Part shown: positions 12,242-16,201 of the stretch, one piece after another
Layout of the letters: each line of letters opens with the position of its first letter
How positions within the stretch are numbered: the first letter of the stretch is position 1
NCBI GenBank assembly: GCA_948648655.1
Contig: CAPKVJ010000013.1
Coordinates: forward strand, 1 to 16,201
Direction: 5' to 3'
DNA length: 16,201 bases
Source: an uncultured Candidatus Saccharibacteria bacterium
GTDB lineage: Bacteria; Patescibacteriota; Saccharimonadia; Saccharimonadales; Saccharimonadaceae
Translations under genes and position numbers: made by a program
The notes under the pieces: model-generated
Told to the model about the DNA's origin: nothing
The model's database searches: none
What the model saw: only the letters and a program-made list of their open reading frames with translations

Positions 12242-13561
12242 ATGCAGATTGAAAATCGAGCAATACTTGTGCTCTATCGCCTCGCAGTCACACTTTTGTC
12301 TATTTTGGGCATTTGGGCAGAGTATTCACGGCTTGGCCCAGATATGTTGCGAGATTTTTCTTCTTGGTTTTTGATAGCGACAGCTGGTTATTTTTTGATA
12401 AGTACCATTGTGACAATATTTAGGCGTAAGCACAGCCCCAGCTATACTTTTTGGCCAGTATTTGAAGGCATGCTGCTAGTCTCGGGTATGATTTTGTTTG
12501 TTGGGCAAATTGTGTTTTTCACGCTTGACTATGCCGGATTGGGACTCAGCCCATTAACTATAGGTTTGGTTTATTTCATATTGCCTATTATGATACTAAT
12601 AGATTGGCTATTTTTCAGCGAAAAAGGTCGTTGGCGTTTTTCCGACCCGCTGTACTGGCTTGCCTTGTCTACTATTTTCACCTGTTGGATATTAGCCAGT
12701 GCTTCAATGATGCCAGACAGTGCACACTTACGCTACCCTTATGATTTTTTAAACTGGCCAGAAATTACAATCCCATCAATGTTTTGGCAGCTTGTAATTA
12801 TAGTAGTCCTTATCATAGCGTTTAGCTATATCTGTTGGTTGATCGACTTTGCGATGAGCGGCAACTTATCCAAGAACATCGTACTACCACGTATCAAAAC
12901 CATCGTGATTGAAGAAAATGATGAAGACGACAATTCCGCTGTACAGAAGCCTGAGTCACAACCATCTTCTAAAAAAGTTCCAGCAAAAGTTAAAGTCGAA
13001 GGCCTACAAGATGCGAAATCTGCCCAGAACATTCATCAATCTAAACCGGCCAAGCGCATCAGAGTTGACGAAAGCAGCACCGACGAGCAGTTAAAGGCCG
13101 CTAAAGAAATTTCTCGCCCCGAGCGAAATATCAAGCCAGAAAATTCAACCAAATCAAACTCTCATAACGCCCAGAGCGTTCACTCTGGGCCAAAACCATC
13201 AACCCGAAAGAGTGACGTATCCAAGAATGCGAGCAATCAGCCAAAGCCTCAGTCGTCCAAATCACAATCCGAGAAGCCTGCGCCCAAAGCAGCCGATTCT
13301 GAAAAGACCGAAAAAGCCAAAAAGGACAAAAAGCCAGTGCGAAAATCCAAGACAGAGCAAAAGCCAAATACGCAGACCGATGCAAAATCCGATCATGAGC
13401 CTAGTTCTGTATCAAACGAACCAAAGATTCGCATTGTTGAGCAAATCGGTGAATTCAAAGATGACAAGCCCAAAAAGAGTGAAGAAGACAAGCCAAATGC
13501 CACCAAGACCACTAGTAAGTCAGAAAAATCCAAAGCCAAAAGGTCATCCGACCCAGTCTAA
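12242..13561 (+). CDS. Pr6Pr-like six-helix membrane protein with long charged C-terminal tail
   Basis: 439 aa. Hydrophobic helices at about 8-28, 42-60, 75-94, 104-125, 136-155 and 178-203. The segments LPIMILIDWLFFSEKG (114-129) and RYPYDFLNW (164-172) resemble Pr6Pr-family integral membrane proteins, whose function is unknown. From about 215 to the end is a low-complexity tail rich in Lys, Ser, Pro, Glu and Gln, begun by an acidic patch EENDEDD; it lacks hydrophobic segments and should be disordered and probably cytoplasmic. The codon pattern in the tail is A-rich. An 8-bp perfect hairpin (13169-13190) lies inside the tail coding region. The start is fixed by the leaderless promoter. Confidence 0.7.
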   Translation: MQIENRAILVLYRLAVTLLSILGIWAEYSRLGPDMLRDFSSWFLIATAGYFLISTIVTIFRRKHSPSYTFWPVFEGMLLVSGMILFVGQIVFFTLDYAGLGLSPLTIGLVYFILPIMILIDWLFFSEKGRWRFSDPLYWLALSTIFTCWILASASMMPDSAHLRYPYDFLNWPEITIPSMFWQLVIIVVLIIAFSYICWLIDFAMSGNLSKNIVLPRIKTIVIEENDEDDNSAVQKPESQPSSKKVPAKVKVEGLQDAKSAQNIHQSKPAKRIRVDESSTDEQLKAAKEISRPERNIKPENSTKSNSHNAQSVHSGPKPSTRKSDVSKNASNQPKPQSSKSQSEKPAPKAADSEKTEKAKKDKKPVRKSKTEQKPNTQTDAKSDHEPSSVSNEPKIRIVEQIGEFKDDKPKKSEEDKPNATKTTSKSEKSKAKRSSDPV

Positions 13562-13621
13562 AAGTCATCTAGCTGTCACTTTGTTTTAGTAATATATACT
13601 TAAAATTAAACAAAGGATAGC

Positions 13622-14299
13622 ATGAAAATTCTAGAAGTAGAACACTTATGTAAAACATACGGCAAAGGCGAGAACCTCGTTCGCGCAGTTGATGACGTTA
13701 GCTTCTCGGTCGATGAAGGGGAATTTGTAGCCATTATCGGTGCTAGTGGCTCAGGAAAATCAACGCTGCTGCATTTATTGGGCGGAGTTGATCGTCCAAC
13801 ATCGGGCAAAGTTCTAGTTGATGAAAAAGACATCTATAACTTACCCGACGATGCATTAGCGATTTTTCGCCGGCGACAAATCGGAATTATATATCAATTT
13901 TATAATCTTATACCAATTCTCAATATCAAAGAAAACATTACTTTGCCGTGCGATCTAGATGGTAAGTTGGTTCCCAAAAGTCGTCTCCGCGAATTGCTCA
14001 AAGTACTGGGACTTGAAGATCGCGTTGAGCACTTGCCAAATCAACTTTCCGGTGGCCAACAACAACGTGCTTCAATTGGGCGTGCGCTGATTAATGACCC
14101 GGCCATCATTCTCGCTGATGAGCCGACAGGTAATCTCGACTCGAAGTCCGGCGACGAAATTATTTCTTTGTTAAAACTTTCTAATAAAAAGTACCATCAA
14201 ACAGTTATAATCATCACCCATGATCTCGAAATTGCACGCCAGGCCGATCGGGTTATTACATTTGAAGATGGCAAAATCTTAAAAGATGAAAGGTTTTAA
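13622..14299 (+). CDS. ABC transporter ATP-binding protein, MacB/LolD/BceA class
   Basis: 225 aa. All ATPase motifs are intact: Walker A GASGSGKST (40-48), Q-loop YQFYN (Gln92), signature LSGGQQQR (142-149), Walker B IILADE (162-167) followed by PTGNLD, and H-loop His200 in ITHD. The Q-loop context and short length are those of ATPases that pair with FtsX-type permeases, which act mechanically in export, lipoprotein extraction or peptide-antibiotic response. The SD AAAGGA is 4 nt from the ATG. Upstream, TATACT (13595-13600) or TAAAAT (13601-13606) could serve as -10, but no good -35 is visible. The permease starts 1 nt after this stop, so the two form a unit. Confidence 0.9.
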   Translation: MKILEVEHLCKTYGKGENLVRAVDDVSFSVDEGEFVAIIGASGSGKSTLLHLLGGVDRPTSGKVLVDEKDIYNLPDDALAIFRRRQIGIIYQFYNLIPILNIKENITLPCDLDGKLVPKSRLRELLKVLGLEDRVEHLPNQLSGGQQQRASIGRALINDPAIILADEPTGNLDSKSGDEIISLLKLSNKKYHQTVIIITHDLEIARQADRVITFEDGKILKDERF

Positions 14300-14300
14300 G

Positions 14301-16201
14301 ATGCCAATCTTGCAGAAACTCACTATTAAGAATTTGCACAAAAATAAACGTCGCACCATTGTGACGATTTTGGGCGTGATGTTGTCGGCGGCCTTGATAT
14401 TGGCAGTTGTTGGTATGGTTACTAGTTTCCAGAAAATGATGGAGAGTGTTGCTATCTCTGAAACGGGTAACTATCACGCCGTGTTCGACTCTGTCCCGAC
14501 CGACTCGCTAAAATATATTACCGAAAACCAGCACGTCAAGGAATATTTCTATTCCGAACCAGTTACGGCTGAATCAGTCGGCGAGGACACTTTTGAAACC
14601 TATACACTTTATCCAGGTTTAGCCTATCAACTAGCGGACTATAAACGTTTGGATTCACTACCGGAGCATCCAAATAAAGCATATAATATATATGTCGTTT
14701 ATGATAACCCTAAAGATTTTGCCGCCATTCAAGAGCGCATCCTGACCACTCTTAAAGAAACGCTCGGTAAAGATATCAACGTACGGACTAACTCTAATCT
14801 GCTCCGTGCCTATGGTGTTGTGAGCGACCAAGCTCTAACCTCGCTGTATTGGATTGCTGGCATCATTATCGCTATTATCGTTATAACTAGTATAATTGTT
14901 ATCCGAAATAGCTTCAGCATTTCTGCGACGGAACGCACACGTCAATTTGGCATGTTGGCAAGTATAGGGGCTACTCCTCAACAAATCCGCCACAGCGTCA
15001 TCTTTGAAGGTATAATCATTAGTGCTATTGGCATTCCACTAGGCATACTATTAGGTGTCGTTGCCGTCGCTGTGCTGGTGATTATTATCAATTGCCTCAT
15101 GCAAGATGTATTTATGGCCGCAATTGAGTTTTCCCTACCATTTTGGGTGTTTCCGTTTACGTTAGGGTTAAGTTTTATAACGATTCTTTTGTCTTGTCTC
15201 TGGCCAGCTATTCGTGCGAGTCGCATTCCGGCAGTTGAAGCTATACGCGGAAGCCAGGATATTAAAATTAAAGCCAAAAAGCTCCGCACTTCAAAACTCA
15301 CCGCGAATATTTTTGGTGTCGGCGGAGTAATTGCTGCCAAAAATCTCAAACGCAGTCGCAAAAAATATCGTACTACCGTTATTTCAATTGTTCTCTCGGT
15401 CGCAACCTTTGTCGGCTTATCCAGTTTTATCACCTACGGAAAGAAAACTATTGACCTTGAATATCGCCAAACCGCTGCCGATATTTCGATATCTGGTGCT
15501 GATTCGGATTTTTATCAAAAACTTGTCGAACGTTTTGGTATCAATAACTATGCCTATTATTTAGCTACTACGAGTGCTAATATCTCTGTTGCCGCCATGA
15601 ATGAAACGGCTTTCCGGGAATTTGCAAATTTAGTTGGCATTAAGACCGACGATTATAACCGTATTGCGATCGCGAATAATCAAACATTGGAATATGGTGA
15701 TGATGGTGGTTATCGGATTGGCAAACTTGAGGGGCTCCAGGAAGGAGAGAATTTTACCGTTGAACTTCTGGATTATGATTGCAAGATGAGTAAAAATGCT
15801 ACTGGTAAGCACAAAACTTGCGAGCTTTCCGATGATCCAACTCCTATCGACATTAAAATTAGCAAAATCACTGAATCGCAACCGCTTGGACTAGAAGGGG
15901 TCATGCAGCCAATGATTTTTGTTTCGGAAAAATATTTTCAGCCAGAGATCATCGCAAATGTCCAAGCTAATTTACCATCCAGCCAATTCTTCGCTGCCAG
16001 TATTCCTAACCTAGAAGAATTAGATAGCTATATGAATGAGATAGCCGACACACAGGGCGAATCTGAACATATCTTCTATAACAACCTCAAAGAGAACCAA
16101 GACCAAATGCGCCGCGTAGTATTGCTTATGAGTATTTTTCTCTATGGATTTGTGGCGGTGGTTACACTTATCGGAGTGACAAATATTTTCAATACTATTA
16201 C
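14301..16201 (+). CDS. FtsX-type ABC transporter permease (partial, C-terminus outside window)
   Basis: 633 codons are visible, open to the right edge. Layout: N-terminal helix about 19-41 after LTIKNLHKNKRRT; an extracytoplasmic stretch (about 45-180); an FtsX domain with helices about 182-203, 235-262 and 280-302, containing ERTRQFGMLASIGATPQQI (211-229) and PAIRASRIPAVEAIRG. At 346-370 a second copy of the N-terminal pattern begins (KNLKRSRKKYRTTVISIVLSV), so the protein is an internal duplication. Another large extracytoplasmic part (about 380-600) is followed by the first helix of a second FtsX domain ending at TNIFNTI. ATG 14301 is preferred over 14286 because GAAAGG (14288-14293) is 7 nt upstream. 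Partner of the preceding ATPase; substrate unknown. Confidence 0.9.
   Translation, partial: MPILQKLTIKNLHKNKRRTIVTILGVMLSAALILAVVGMVTSFQKMMESVAISETGNYHAVFDSVPTDSLKYITENQHVKEYFYSEPVTAESVGEDTFETYTLYPGLAYQLADYKRLDSLPEHPNKAYNIYVVYDNPKDFAAIQERILTTLKETLGKDINVRTNSNLLRAYGVVSDQALTSLYWIAGIIIAIIVITSIIVIRNSFSISATERTRQFGMLASIGATPQQIRHSVIFEGIIISAIGIPLGILLGVVAVAVLVIIINCLMQDVFMAAIEFSLPFWVFPFTLGLSFITILLSCLWPAIRASRIPAVEAIRGSQDIKIKAKKLRTSKLTANIFGVGGVIAAKNLKRSRKKYRTTVISIVLSVATFVGLSSFITYGKKTIDLEYRQTAADISISGADSDFYQKLVERFGINNYAYYLATTSANISVAAMNETAFREFANLVGIKTDDYNRIAIANNQTLEYGDDGGYRIGKLEGLQEGENFTVELLDYDCKMSKNATGKHKTCELSDDPTPIDIKISKITESQPLGLEGVMQPMIFVSEKYFQPEIIANVQANLPSSQFFAASIPNLEELDSYMNEIADTQGESEHIFYNNLKENQDQMRRVVLLMSIFLYGFVAVVTLIGVTNIFNTI

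Noticed and set aside
1..16201. CRISPR array, insertion sequence or prophage genes
   Set aside because: No regularly spaced repeats, transposase, integrase or phage structural motifs were found on either strand.

Overview
The window reads as a chromosomal segment of a small-genome bacterium of the candidate phyla radiation, most likely Saccharibacteria (TM7) or a close relative. The evidence is indirect. There are two 3' ends of FISUMP-type (Fibrobacter succinogenes major paralogous domain) surface-protein genes ending in the residues LRCLAS. Several genes have a -10 box 6-8 nt before the ATG and no Shine-Dalgarno sequence, so they look leaderless. Genes are tightly packed. TGA is used as an ordinary stop in several genes, which argues against the UGA=Gly code of Gracilibacteria/Absconditabacteria. 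No marker gene is present, so the phylum is an inference.

Positions 1-4311 look accessory. A large secreted, MucBP-like adhesin gene on the minus strand runs off the left edge. It has a consensus promoter and a leader of about 240 nt containing two possible RNA/DNA structures. Next come a stretch with interrupted inverted repeats, a repressible-looking promoter and a 24-codon ORF; a promoterless FISUMP 3' cassette; a VOC (glyoxalase-fold) gene; tRNA-Trp(CCA); a second FISUMP 3' cassette; and a peptidase E-like gene. The two cassettes share a 46-bp end sequence (45/46 identical) that continues past the stop codon, and both begin at the same 11-bp sequence. They look like silent or remnant variation cassettes.

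Positions 4312-12206 hold conserved metabolic genes. Divergent promoters serve peptidase E and a P2A-type (Ca2+-ATPase-like) cation pump. A probable operon follows: nrdD - nrdG - folA - a 29-aa ORF - cysteine desulfurase - IscU/NifU scaffold. Its promoter is overlapped by two NrdR boxes exactly 32 bp apart. The grouping is logical: NrdD is the anaerobic ribonucleotide reductase, NrdG is its [4Fe-4S] radical-SAM activase, the desulfurase and scaffold can supply that cluster, and dihydrofolate reductase supports dTMP synthesis. The junction of nrdD and nrdG contains a GC-rich imperfect palindrome of about 120 nt that stays open in the nrdG frame. It is the most striking unexplained structure in the window.

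Positions 12207-16201 hold a leaderless gene for a six-helix Pr6Pr-like membrane protein with a long charged, disordered tail, then an ABC ATPase of the MacB/LolD/BceA class and the first 633 codons of its FtsX-type permease, which is cut by the right edge.

All calls come from reading the sequence; no database search was run.
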